A program made the translations under genes and the position numbers. DNA of 64,000 bases. Source: Lentinula raphanica (lineage: Eukaryota; Basidiomycota; Agaricomycetes; Agaricales; Omphalotaceae). How positions within the stretch are numbered: position 1 is the stretch's first letter; each line of letters begins with the position of its first letter. The DNA is taken from the NCBI GenBank assembly GCA_027919835.1, contig JANVFP010000027.1:248001-312000 (forward strand), written 5' to 3'. Below, piece by piece: positions 10,492 through 21,530 of this stretch. Below the pieces are notes generated by a model. It ran no database searches. It was not told the origin of the DNA and saw only the letters and a list, made by a program, of their open reading frames with translations.

Positions 10492-13400
10492 TCATCTGCT
10501 TCTGTACAACATAAAATTTACGAATGTCCTGATGTCTGAATATAGCTTGATTAAATCCAGCTCCAGACCACTAACATCTGCACCATATTTTATGAGAAGT
10601 TTGGCCATATCCTTGTGATCATTTGAGATTGCTAATTGAAGTGGTGTTCCCAGATGTTCAAATTCTCCTTGAACATTGATATCTGCACCATAATCAATGA
10701 GAACCTTGACGATATCCTGGTAATTGCTAGATGCAGCTATTTGAAGTGCTGTTCCAAACTTTCCTCCATTGGCATCAACATTGGCACCATGTTTAAGAAG
10801 GAGTTGGATGATGGCTTTGCGATCTCTAGATGCTGCAGCTTGTAATGCTGTTCCAAAATGATTCTCCTGTGCATTGACATTAACATTATGTAAAAGAAGG
10901 AGCTCAATAGTATCCTTGTGACCAGCAACTGCTGCTTCATGAATTGCTGTTTGAGTCTGTTTTTCCTCTGTTTTAAGATCTGCACCATGTTCAAGAAGCA
11001 CTTTAATTATGTTAATGTTATTCTTAGATGCTGCTGCATTCAATGCAATTCCAAAATATTCTTTCTGTGCAGTGGCTGTAATATGCATACTATATCTAAG
11101 GAGAACTTCAATGATATCCTCATAATTACAATATGCAGCTTGAAAAAAAGCTATCTTCAAATATTGAGTAATTGTATTGTTATCATTGAGGTGGTTCAAA
11201 GAAATTTCAATAAAATTTTTGTATCCATGGATTGCGGCTAGCTCAAACAATGTATCGAAATCTTCTTTCTGAGTATAAATAATTGCACCTTGTTCAAGAA
11301 GAAATTCAACAATATCTTTGTGATGTCCTCGAACTGCTTTTTCAAGTGCTGTCTCAAATTGTTCATTGTGAACATTGACATTGACATTATTTTCAAGAAG
11401 AAGTTCAATAATATTTTTGTGACCTCCAGATGCTGCTGAGAGAAATGCATGATTGAGGTCATCCTTCTGAGGATTGATAGCATCACATTGAAGAAGGAAC
11501 TTAATAATCTCTATGTGACCCCTATATCCTGCTCTTCCAAAAGCAAGTATTTGTTTCTGTGCATTAACATTTGCACCATGTTGAAACAGGATCTCAACAA
11601 TCTCTTTGTGACCCTCATGTATGGCATTTTCAATAGCTGTGCCAACACTCATTATTCCTCCTCTTGAAGTGTTGATATCTGCATTATGTGTAATCAGCAG
11701 CTCAATAATATCCCTCTGACCCCAAGATGCTGCCTGTTGGAGTGCTGTTCCCAAATGTCCACCTGGAGCATTCACATTTGCATTATGCTCAAGAAGAAGT
11801 AGAATAAGATCTTTGTGATGCCCTAATATTGCTGCTTGTAATGCTGTTCCATAAATTCTACCAAAAGCATTGATATCTGCATCATGCTTGAGAAGCAGCT
11901 CAATAATACTCCTGTGGCCCATGTATGCTGCTGTAACTAATGCTGTCCCATATTGTTCTTGTTTAGCATTCACATTTGCACCATATTGAAGAAAAAGTTC
12001 AATTATATCTTTGTGACCCATATATGCTGCAGCATGCAATGGTGTCCCAACTTTTTTTCCTACTGCATTCATATCTGTTGAATAATGAGGGAACTCTTTA
12101 ATGAAAATTATTCTCAATAAATGACATACCTAATTTAACCTTATCTTTGAGCTTATATATTTCATTGGTCAAAAGTTTCTCAGCATTCTGGTACAAACCA
12201 AAAAATGCAATAACATGTAGAGCATTACAGTCTTCGAAGATATCAGACTGTGTGGTTTCTAAATACCTCTCCAAGGACCAATAATGCTGCTTCCATTTGA
12301 GAAATAATTCTGGACTTGTTTCCAAGAGATTCTGAGTGAGTTTTACTGTATTTTCACATGGAACTTCTGCTTTTTCATTATGTTGACTATGTGTTGCCCA
12401 GTACTCAACTGCATATTGCTCAAATGTAGGAGCCCATGAAGAAAATGTAGGATTAAAGTGCCTAAACTGATTATAGTCACAATGATGGAGATAAATGAGA
12501 CACATTTGAGCCATGATATTGTGTGCCAAATGTGCATTGATAATAAATATTTTTCTGTTGTGATTATCTTCTTGATTTTGAAGCAACCACTCCTTCACAG
12601 AAGCATGTGCAAACTGGACTATGTTCTTGTGATCAACAGTAACTAAAGTGTTGTCAATAATTGTTTCAAGCCCAGCCAACAATTCAGTATCACTTTCTAC
12701 TGTTTGTAATCTCAAATCAATTGAGAGAATTGTTGCAACTTGACTGATACACACAGGTTCAAAGGAATATAGAAGCCATATGAACAGATGATATATATTC
12801 TCAAGATCTTCTTCACTTTTGTAAGTTGCAATAACTTTATCATATGTATCCTTCAAATCTAAAGGCAATGTAGCTAATGCAACTTTGACTTTTTTTGGTA
12901 AAGCACATCCATTTATTGTCTGCAGTTGACAGTCAATATATCGAAATCTATAACACAATATATTTCAGAAACAGCTAATTTGTAAATTAGAAAACTTACC
13001 CTCCATCAGCCTTGTCCAATAATTTATTACTTATTTCAGCTGCTAAGGTTGAATTTCTAGATCTCAACTGCATTTGATTTTCCACAACAATAGCAATATC
13101 TTCTTTGATCATGATATGGTTACTCAAGACAATTGTTAAACATGTAAGAGCTTCAGGCCTATGATTGCGACTTGAAATCATTATTTGGAGCCAAGGAAAG
13201 TGGATCATCTCCCTTATAAAATCCAGGACTAAATGAGAATCTGTACATTCATCAAGAGCATCAATTATAATATACAGCTGATGCTTCTTGTGTAATAGAT
13301 CTCTGATGATTTCTTTCAGAGTATCCAGAAGTTGATTGTTAGTTGGCTTGGAGTAAGAAAGCCCACAAATTGATGATTGGAACAATTTGTTTAAGGCAGG

Positions 13401-13985
13401 ATGAATAATATGATTTTGAGCACCCAGCTGCAAAAGAAGAAATAACAACATTCCTTGATAAGTTGTTTTTGATGCAGTAGTATCACAGGTATCAAAGTAG
13501 TGATAAACAATAAAACTTGTAGAAGTTGTATCTTTGAGGTTCTTGATAATGTAGGAGCTAGTAGAAAAAAATCAGTATATATATATATCATACTCTAACA
13601 TACTAATGATTCATTGACTTGCATTAAAAATGTTTTGCCTGATCCAGCTACAATACAAGAGTGAAATCTTGTTCATCACAAAGAAATCTAATATATTACC
13701 TTTGCCCTGAATCCACAGAATACCTGCATTTTCCAGCCACTCCAGATATGTTCGATCTTTCAACATCCATTGACCAGTTCCAGGCACTATCTTATTGAAA
13801 GCTGTAGTGAAATTGACAAAACAATCTGGAGCTGCAAGCCATGTAAGAAGTTTTTCTTCATTATTTGAATGATCTAGATATTATAAGCTATAGCCTGGAA
13901 TTAGTGGTGTTTTGTGAGTGCACTTACAGTTATAGTTTGTATAGCTGATGTTTCCACCTGCTGCATTGAATGTTGTATTCTGCAT
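10492..13985 (-). CDS. NACHT-ankyrin NLR-like protein
   Basis: A fungal STAND/NLR receptor-like NTPase, about 1057 residues. Exons joined by frame: 13985-13928, 13831-13700, 13647-13623, 13557-13000, 12947-12130, 12074-10492. A P-loop KAGSGKT spans the second intron (residues about 62-68), and the Walker B motif LYIIIDALDEC lies near residue 166. A helical linker follows, then about fifteen ankyrin repeats from residue 530 to the end (typical unit GTALQAAASRDRKAIIQLLL). The short N-terminal piece DFTMQNTTFNAAGG is the pattern that begins many agaricomycete NLRs, so the true start may lie in a further upstream exon; 13985 is the first in-frame ATG. Intron 3 uses a GC donor (GCAAGT). NLRs of this class are linked to non-self recognition; the ligand here is unknown. 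No disabling mutation was seen. Confidence 0.85.
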
Positions 13986-13999
13986 GGTGAAATCATGTG

Positions 14000-15300
14000 C
14001 ATTATTGAAACTACCAGTGCTTTTGCAAGTAAGTTTAATACCAGCATTGCCACCAGCCCATATAAAAAATCTTACCTTCCTACATGTTGGTTGCTAGTAT
14101 AGCTACATATAACATTCAATACAGATGGCATTAGTACATGATAGGAAAGTCATATATACCTTTGGAATTCTGTGGGGTAGCTCATTGGGTTTAGTAAGTC
14201 AAAGTAATGATGGGCAAAAAGATGAAGTGCAATGACCTTTTTATATGAAATGCAATGTATTAAGAGCCTGCCAGAAACTAGTTGACTCGCCGGTGATATA
14301 CCTGCCGGTCAAATTTCACATGGCAGGTCACTTCCCAGTCACAGGTCAGGTTTGTTAGTGGCTACGGGTCCTGGTTTTACCTGTCCAGGACTCAAGAAAA
14401 CCCTTAATATTAAGTAGTGAATGGCACAAGTATGCTGAATATGGCCAGGTATTGGTATTTCTCTAGATTAGTACTGCAAAGGTGCCATTGGACAGTGCTA
14501 CAGCATGATTCAGTTTTGGTGTTGGTATGGCATTTCTCCGCAAAAGCTTGAATTCTCACACAATGTCAAAAGTTATATTAGCTCAATCTATTCACACACT
14601 GGAGTTGGAAAAAGATCCAACAAGCAGGACTTTGTACTGATAGCAGATATTGGATAACATGGGCAGGGGCAGTTCGAAGAATGAGGTAATTGATGGAGAT
14701 GAGCTCTCAATTGCCTTCCAATAATCAATTAACCTCATTCTCAAAGCCCTCTGTATATGAGATATACACTGCCAATCAACGAAGACACCTGTCATCAGCC
14801 TCTGTTGAAGCTTGTTGAAGTCAGCAAAGACACACGGATCGGATTTTGGAAACCGCTGGTAAAAACTATGCTGCAGTGTTACGCATTAGCGTTGAACCTT
14901 CTGAATATCAAGCTATCAATATAGAGGATCAATGTGTGACTGACGATACGTTATAAATAATGAGATGCGGAAGATGCGGAGGATCCAACACACAGAGAAT
15001 AGAATACAGAAGACAATCTACATTCTCATCTATATACTAATAGCACTGGATAGTCGTTCTGGGACACTGCATGGAGTTGGATTACTAGATCACCAACATG
15101 GGGGTCAATGAGAGAGAGAGAGAGAGAGAGTAAAAGTATCTGAGTTCGGTTCGTTTAGTTTTGGGAGAGGAACAGGTTGTGCCAGTGCCATGGATGGTCA
15201 GAAGAAGAGATGAAGAAGAGGGAAAAAAGATGATACTAGAGGTGTTATGGAGGAGAACCACGCCAGATGAAGAGCCATTCACAGAAAGCGAGGGATGATA
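14000..15300. other. Upstream region of the NLR gene, with an (AG)n tract
   Basis: No gene can be supported. An (AG)n microsatellite of about 22 bases sits at 15109-15130. The region from 13990 to 14090 may contain a missed 5' exon of the NLR gene, because minus-strand coding-like sequence continues upstream of the first ATG. Confidence 0.4.
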
Positions 15301-16750
15301 TAGTTGGGATTAGGTATTGCACCCCTCACAACCTTTTCCTCTTACTAACTTTTCCTTCTTCCCTTCTTCCCAAGCTCGTAAAATCCCGCAAATTCAATCC
15401 CTCAAAGAGTTCTACAGACGTCCCTCACTCCCAAAATCAACTAAACCCATACCCAGCCCAACGCAAGATGCACATCCGTTAGCAGCGCGAACGACACAAG
15501 GATGTCCCTCCTGCCATTCTCTCGGATCCGTTGTACAGATTGACTTGGGCGTTTCGGGCCCATATGCAACATACGGGTGAGCCGTTCACGAAGAGAAGCA
15601 GAGTGGTAGTGGATGCGAGGACTATGGAAATTTTTGAGAAGTTGGCGGGGGAGTTGATGCGAGGCGAAGACGAAGCAGGTGGACGACGAGGAGTGCGGAA
15701 GAGAGAAAGGTATACCTCATTGCGTGTATCCTCTATACAAAGGATATTGAGAGTTCGAGGGAGGGATGCAATTAATGGGATTGATTTGATTGAATCGAGG
15801 AGCAGGGAATGACAGGACGATGTGGATGAGTTTGGGTTGAGTGAGGGAGATGACGGTAAGCGAAGTTGGGTACGTGGAGGAGCAGACACAGCAAGTGCTA
15901 GTGCACTTGGAAGGGTAGGAGTCGATAAGCTAAAGCTGGCGTCAAAGCCAAAGCCGAAACCGAAACCTGAAGCTAAAGCGCTGAGAGGCTGAAGCTTGAA
16001 GAGGAACTTGAATCGTCGTCGTCGGAGGGAAAGTCGTCCGTAGATAGAAGCAGATGGCGGAGGGAGGGGATTGAAGTGTACTGGGATCTACTGGGATACC
16101 TGTATCATCACAGACACATCAGCATCGTATGCTCGAGATTCAACCCAAACCAAAAAAAACTGGACTCACCAAATGAACAACATCCATCGGCATCATCTTC
16201 ATTTCCTTCCCTTCTCTCTTGTCTCTCTCTTCTTTCCCCCTTCTCCCCCTCTTCCTTCTGACGAGTCCAATGAAGCCGAAGAGATTCAACCGACTATAAT
16301 CATCCTCCAAGCGGGAATGAGTTAGAATATAGACCGATGTTAACGTTCAGATTCAAACTCAATTCACAGATTTGCTCGGGTTTACTTGTTCGCTCGAACC
16401 CGAACACAAGCTACTGAGATCAAGATTGACCTAAGGAACATCAAACACTCCTCCTCGCCGTCGTTCTCCTCCCCGATCTCGTTCAAACCATTTGTCTTGA
16501 TTCATAGCGCGATTGGGTCGACGGAGGGGTGAAGGGAGATCCGAAGGGTGTTGGGATGATGCGAGGCGCAGGTGGGATGAGGAAGGCGGGTTAAGGAGGG
16601 AGTGGAGGGAGGGCTTCAGGAAAAGTGCGGGCAAGGACGCAAGGAAAAATGGCCAGAGCGTGACGGCGTAAGAGAACGAAGTAAGTTGGTAGGATCCTGT
16701 GTAATGTGAAAGCGAATGGTGAGTGAGACAAAATGATGATCATTGATGAG
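15300..16750. repeat. Diverged low-complexity segment, copy B
   Basis: Collinear with copies A and C. The block GTAAGCGAAGTTGGGT near 15855 recurs near 17178, together with the following GGAGCAGACACAG. The block TTACTTGTTCGCTCGAACCC near 16382 matches copy A at about 1355. Identity is patchy, so duplication is old. Confidence 0.5.
15482..15812 (+). pseudogene. Coding-like fragment, unidentified
   Basis: Plus-strand frame from about 15482 reads RERHKDVPPAILSDPLYRL and continues through a charged stretch (VVVDARTMEIFEKLAGELM), which looks more like a real protein exon than the surrounding low-complexity frames. A second piece just upstream in another frame (IQSLKEFYRRP, about 15390-15425) would need a frameshift or a very short intron to join it. 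I do not recognise the family. It may be a degraded gene fragment within copy B. Confidence 0.3.
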
Positions 16751-16789
16751 TGTATGGAGTTGACGGAGATTAGTTGTGTTGCTGATAGT

Positions 16790-18350
16790 CATCGTCGTAG
16801 TGTTAGTGATGGTCGTCGGGTTTTGAAGTTGATACAGAACGAAGGGGAGATGTGAACGCTGGAGTAAACGTAGGCGTAGGAGGCAAGGAGATTGAACGAG
16901 GTCGAGGTGCCGGAGGTGGGATTTTGGTTTCGCCTTCGTCTCTTCCTTCTCTACCTTCTTCTCATTGAGGTAAACCGGGGATCGTAACTATTCCATCCCA
17001 CCAAAGATTTACAATGACGAAGCTGAAGCCGAATTCGAAGTCAGAGATGACAACGGTGCTGGGGTGGGAACCGTTCCGTGTGCGGGTACAGGTGCGGGTG
17101 CAGGTGCAGATACGTCAGCGGCAGATACAAAAGTCGTTGTCATTGTTGAATAGACAGAATTAGGACCGCCAAACGAGGGTAAGCGAAGTTGGGTGGATAG
17201 AGGAGCAGACACAGAAGGTGCCAGTGTGCTTGGAAAGGTAAGCTCAAGGCTAAAGCTAAAGCGCTGAAGCTGAAATTTGAAGATAGAGCTTGAAGAGGAG
17301 TTTGAATAGCCGTTGTCGGACGTGCGAATACAGAGAAGGAACGTCGTACAAAGGTAGAAGCAGATGGGTTGACGCTTCTTTCCTCCCTGCACCCGCGACC
17401 CCTCTATCAATATGCTCACACCTGAGTTTGGGTTTGAACTCGAGCTCACGAATTTGCTCTGGATTGTTCACTCGAAGCCCAGCCTAAACTCGACTCCGAG
17501 CCTGGACTATGCATATTGAGATCGACCCAAAAAAAAAACCTCGTCACCCCTCTTCCTCCCCTCGTTCTCGCCACCGACCACAATCGGACACACCGAAATG
17601 TATCCGGACCCATATCGTGGTTGAGTCGACGGCGGGGTCGAAGGGAATTTAGAGGGTGGAAAATGCGAGGTGGAGATGGGCTGGGGAAGGTGGGTTAAGG
17701 AAGAAGGGTGGGTGGAGGGATGGGTGGAGGAGTGCGAGGAAAGGTCAAAGGAGCCAGGTTCACCATTCGTCCTCAGCAAGTGACAATGGCGTTGAAGAAG
17801 GATGAGTCAAACGAGTGAGATCACGAGTCACGTTTGGTTTTGGGGAATTCGACGAGCTGAGGCAAGGGGAAGAAGGAGAAATGAACACGGAGTATGAGGG
17901 CAGAGATGCGGAATCGTACGTACCTCTTTCCTGAATTCAATCCGCTTGCATCTTCGAATCCTTCAGCTGGTGTTATATGTTGTCTATACACTGTCTCTCT
18001 GATAGGGCCTCTTCCTCTGCGATTTACTTGTCCCGGAAACTGGAAGTAGAGCAAGGTCCAGGTCTGAACGAGCTCGGACTTTGTTAGCGAGTTTTCGTCG
18101 ATGATCGTCCACGGTACCACTGCCTTTTCCAATCCCAATCTCTCTTCACGTTGGTTCTGACTTCTAAATACCAGTTTTCTGCTCCTGAACGTCCCGTCCC
18201 CAACCCTCCGGCTCCTGCATGCGATGGAAGTGTATTGAAACGTAGAATGAGAATAGTGTTCGTGTCTTCCGCTATATCTTCGTGTATCTTGAGTCCCGTA
18301 TTCTGAGTTATATCTGAGTTCATTTTCTGCGTTCTGTGTCTCCGTGGTCT
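16790..18350. repeat. Diverged low-complexity segment, copy C
   Basis: Third copy of the A/B segment. Minus-strand translation around 17010-17450 is Ser/Pro/Ala-rich and contains PSFGGP, a phrase also read from copy A on the minus strand near 715-735, suggesting a decayed low-complexity protein. The right end (17990-18070) matches copy A near 3070-3155 through TAGAGCAAGGTCCAGGTC-type sequence. No intact gene is proposed. Confidence 0.5.
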
Positions 18351-19518
18351 ATCGTGCTGCGATCTATAGAATATTATATGACCTATAACTCAATCTTTCG
18401 TTCGTCATTCACACACCTATCTCGAAGTTGCAACATGATGTGTTAGAACGTTCACGCGCACGCTCAGATCTCAGCCAGCCCGATACTACGTCTTTCCCCT
18501 CTTGACTTCTTCGAACGCGACTCAAAACCTTTATCAACCACCACAACTCGAACTTCGGAGGTTATCAATGGGTAATGGAATCTATTGCAGTTTATGGCGC
18601 GCGCACAGTTGATGGATGGTCACAGGTGCACACGGAGTTGTCGTCTTTGAAAATTCGGAGGTTCAGAACGATAGAGGAACGGAAGAGAAAGTGCTCAAAG
18701 GTGCTCAAGCGCTCTTTGAAGCGCCCGTGCACATGGACTACTGCCAGTGCTTGAAGATTTCCCCACCCTTTGCTTCAAGTTCCTCTCCCTTCGTCGACCC
18801 AACGCTGACATTCGAGAAACTCAGCCGCTCTTACGTTCATCTGCGACGGTGGACGAGGACGATTGGTGCTCGGAAACTTCTCTATGCTAACCCGAACCCC
18901 AGGTCACGTCCTCGTATTCAAATCGAGAGAAAGCACTGAAGTACATCAAACTGTTGTCGCCGCCATGTATATCGTGCTCGTGGTGAGCATTTCTTCCAGT
19001 GGGTCTTTCAACCACAAATATCCTCAATCCTTCAGGTCTCTTCAAACTCTTGCAATCCTCATCTGTCTTCTGTATAGTGTGAACGAGTAGGCGGGGAGAT
19101 GGGATTATGGCCATGGCTGAGTTTTGGATTCGAAGTACGTTCCCTCCCGTGTTTTTCACGGCTGTTTTTCGATCATCAGACACCTCGGGAGACTCGGATG
19201 TTCTGTGATGATCAGATCCCTTGGGGGATGTGCTCTTCACGCTCTTGATCATGATTATCATTGAATCTTTAGATTTTCTGATTGCTTTTGGGGATGTTCT
19301 TGAATTAGCTACCACCCCCGTTGACTTCGACAATTGGATTATACTTAAACCTACTGCACCACAGGTCATACTTAAACGTTTAAACCTTCACCTTCTGCAT
19401 AAGATTGTGAGTCCGTCGTCTTAACATTTTTATCATGAAACTTATTCACCCTCTGATTCACCGCTTATCTTCACGGATGCAGTTCTTTAGACAGAACCGT
19501 GAAACAACTCATTCTCAA
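18351..19518. other. Intergenic, upstream of the hydrolase gene
   Basis: Short unsupported frames only (the longest are 18616-18939 plus and 18887-19369 minus). They show no domain and no splice structure that extends them. Presumed promoter and 5' leader of the gene at 19519. Confidence 0.4.
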
Positions 19519-20489
19519 ATGGCCGCTTCTATCGAGTCTTCTTACACGGATGGTTATATCCCTTATCTCGTCAATGGAGAAAGCCTTCGGACCTATTACA
19601 AGCTTTTCGGATCCCTCGATGGTTCGAAACGACCTCTCATTGCTCTTCACGGAGGTCCTGGCATGTCCCATGACTACATGCTGCCTCTCTCTGACCTCTC
19701 GCACGGATCCTTTTCTCGACCAGTGCTTTTCTACGATCAAATTGGGAGTGCCCGGTCCTCTCATCTGCAGAACAAGTCAAAGGAGTTTTTCACTATCGAT
19801 TTGTTCATCAATGAACTAGTCAATATCCTATCCCACTTCAAAATCGACGAGTACGATCTCATTGGTCATAGCTGGGGAGGAATGCTTGCTGCCGAGTTCG
19901 AAATAAGGCTACATCCGAGTGGGTTGAAAAGCATGATCCTCACTAACTCACTTTCGGCAACGAAGCTCTGGGGAATGAGCACTATGCAGCTAGTCTCAGT
20001 TCTCGGAGAAGATGTTCAGGCGGGTATGGCTGCCGGGTTTAGTGATCCCGTCAAGTATCGTGCAGCGTTGGAAAAATTCCATGCAGTCAATGGCTGTACT
20101 ATCTCACCCGTTCCCAAGGAGATCTCGTTCAGTGTTCTGGATCAGATATTTGGAGACAAGGAGAGTGGTAAAGGGGGTGATGTAACGGTGCCGATAAACA
20201 TGTATGAACAATATTCTTGTTCTTTTCGTAGGGTTCTGAATTTCTCGATAGGTTTGGTGGAGCTCTCAACGGTTGGTCCATTGAAGACCGTCTGCACGCA
20301 GTCACAGTCCCCACCTTTGTCATCAATGGCCGAAAAGACATTGCTCAAGATTTCGTCTGTAAGGCCTTCTTCTGGAAGATCAAACAGTCGAAATGGGTTA
20401 CGTTCGAAAACTCCAGCCATGTGCCTATGTGGGAAGAGAGGGAAAGATACATGAAACTCGTGGATGAGTGGCTTGAAAATGTCAAGTAA
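19519..20489 (+). CDS. Proline iminopeptidase-like alpha/beta hydrolase
   Basis: A 306-residue serine hydrolase of the S33 (prolyl aminopeptidase) type, probably cytosolic, releasing N-terminal proline from peptides or acting on related amides. Two exons: 19519-20181 and 20232-20489, joined in phase 0 across a 50-base GTAACG...TAG intron. Visible motifs: HGGPG oxyanion loop at residues 44-48, nucleophile elbow GHSWGG with Ser118, acidic residue in NGRKDIAQD, and catalytic His in NSSHVPMWEE near the C-terminus. The ATG at 19519 puts GYIPYL close to the N-terminus as in relatives; an in-frame ATG at 19435 would add 28 residues without homology. In fungi this fold also occurs in secondary-metabolite and xenobiotic lactone hydrolases, so the exact substrate is open. 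Confidence 0.85.
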
Positions 20490-21530
20490 TGGGCTGGGCT
20501 TTGACTATCGTTGTGCGGATTTGAACACATTCGTGGTGGTCTTTGATGTTATCTTGCGCGGAGTTACTGTTACATAGGTCCTCGATGGTTATGACTGCTT
20601 TACTCTCGAGTCTCAAGATGTTGAATGTGATGATTGTATAGAAACATCTGAATCTTAGTAGCCTTGTTGCCATAAATGCTACTTCATTCGCATTGTCGGT
20701 GCTTCTGATTCTACGTCGTCTGCAGGTTCAATCTTGTTCATGGTATGCCATTAGAAGGCGGCAGCGGAGAAAGCGGAGAAGGAGGCAGCAGAGAGATTGG
20801 CAAAGGAGGCAGCGGAGAAGGCAGAGAAGGAGGCATCAAGCTCGACGACAGCGGGCTCGATGTTGTCAATAGCACAGATGCTCAACTGATCATCTATCTG
20901 AAGCTATCCAGGAATGTCGGATGGGACCAGATGAAGTTCATATCATAATATGTGCACCTATGTAGTATGCCCTATGCCCTATGCATGTCAATATCCTTTC
21001 CTGAAGGTTCTGATTGCGTTCATCCACATCATGGTTGACGCGGACGATTCAATGCTCTAAGTACTAGTACTGAGTCGCAAAATTGTCAACCATTGTATGC
21101 AAGGAGAAAGATGAGTCAAGGGAACATCATGAATGTTGTTTGTAAGTCTCCCCCACCTTATCAACTATTGGTTGTCCGTTCTATAGCACGTCATCGTCAT
21201 TTTCATCACAATCCTCGAATTCATACAACTTATCAAGGACGACGCTCAGCAGACTTTAATTATCTGAAGACAGAGAGACTGAGTACTAAGGAGGTGATGC
21301 CGAAATCGGTGGTCTCCGACATTCATGACCTCGGATGTGGATGTGTGTCGCTCAGCACAGCCTTTTTTCACCTTCAACCGTAACATCCATCATCTGGTAG
21401 GGAATATCCTTCTCCGACCTGTCCCGCCACCTTAGGCCACCTCCCGCCACTGTCCCTGCCTTCCTTGATGGAATCTGAAATTACCCATCGACTATCAACT
21501 CATCTAAAGCCTTACTAGTCTCTGCATATC
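20490..21530. other. Intergenic with a small GGCAGCGGAGAA-type repeat
   Basis: Between about 20755 and 20840 a purine-rich repeat (GGAGGCAGCGGAGAAGG and variants) would encode Gly-Ser-Glu repeats but has no gene context. The remainder shows no supported gene; the last few hundred bases are the presumed promoter of the gene at 21531. Confidence 0.45.

Noticed and set aside
18616..19369. Possible genes on both strands before 19.5 kb
   Set aside because: Only single short frames, no conserved motif, and no plausible splice partner.
19435..19518. Upstream in-frame start for the hydrolase gene
   Set aside because: The extra 28 residues have no resemblance to the family's N-terminus, and the ATG at 19519 gives the usual length.
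20168..20231. GTAAAG as the donor of the hydrolase intron
   Set aside because: It produces a stop codon directly after the join; GTAACG at 20182 restores the frame and the family sequence.
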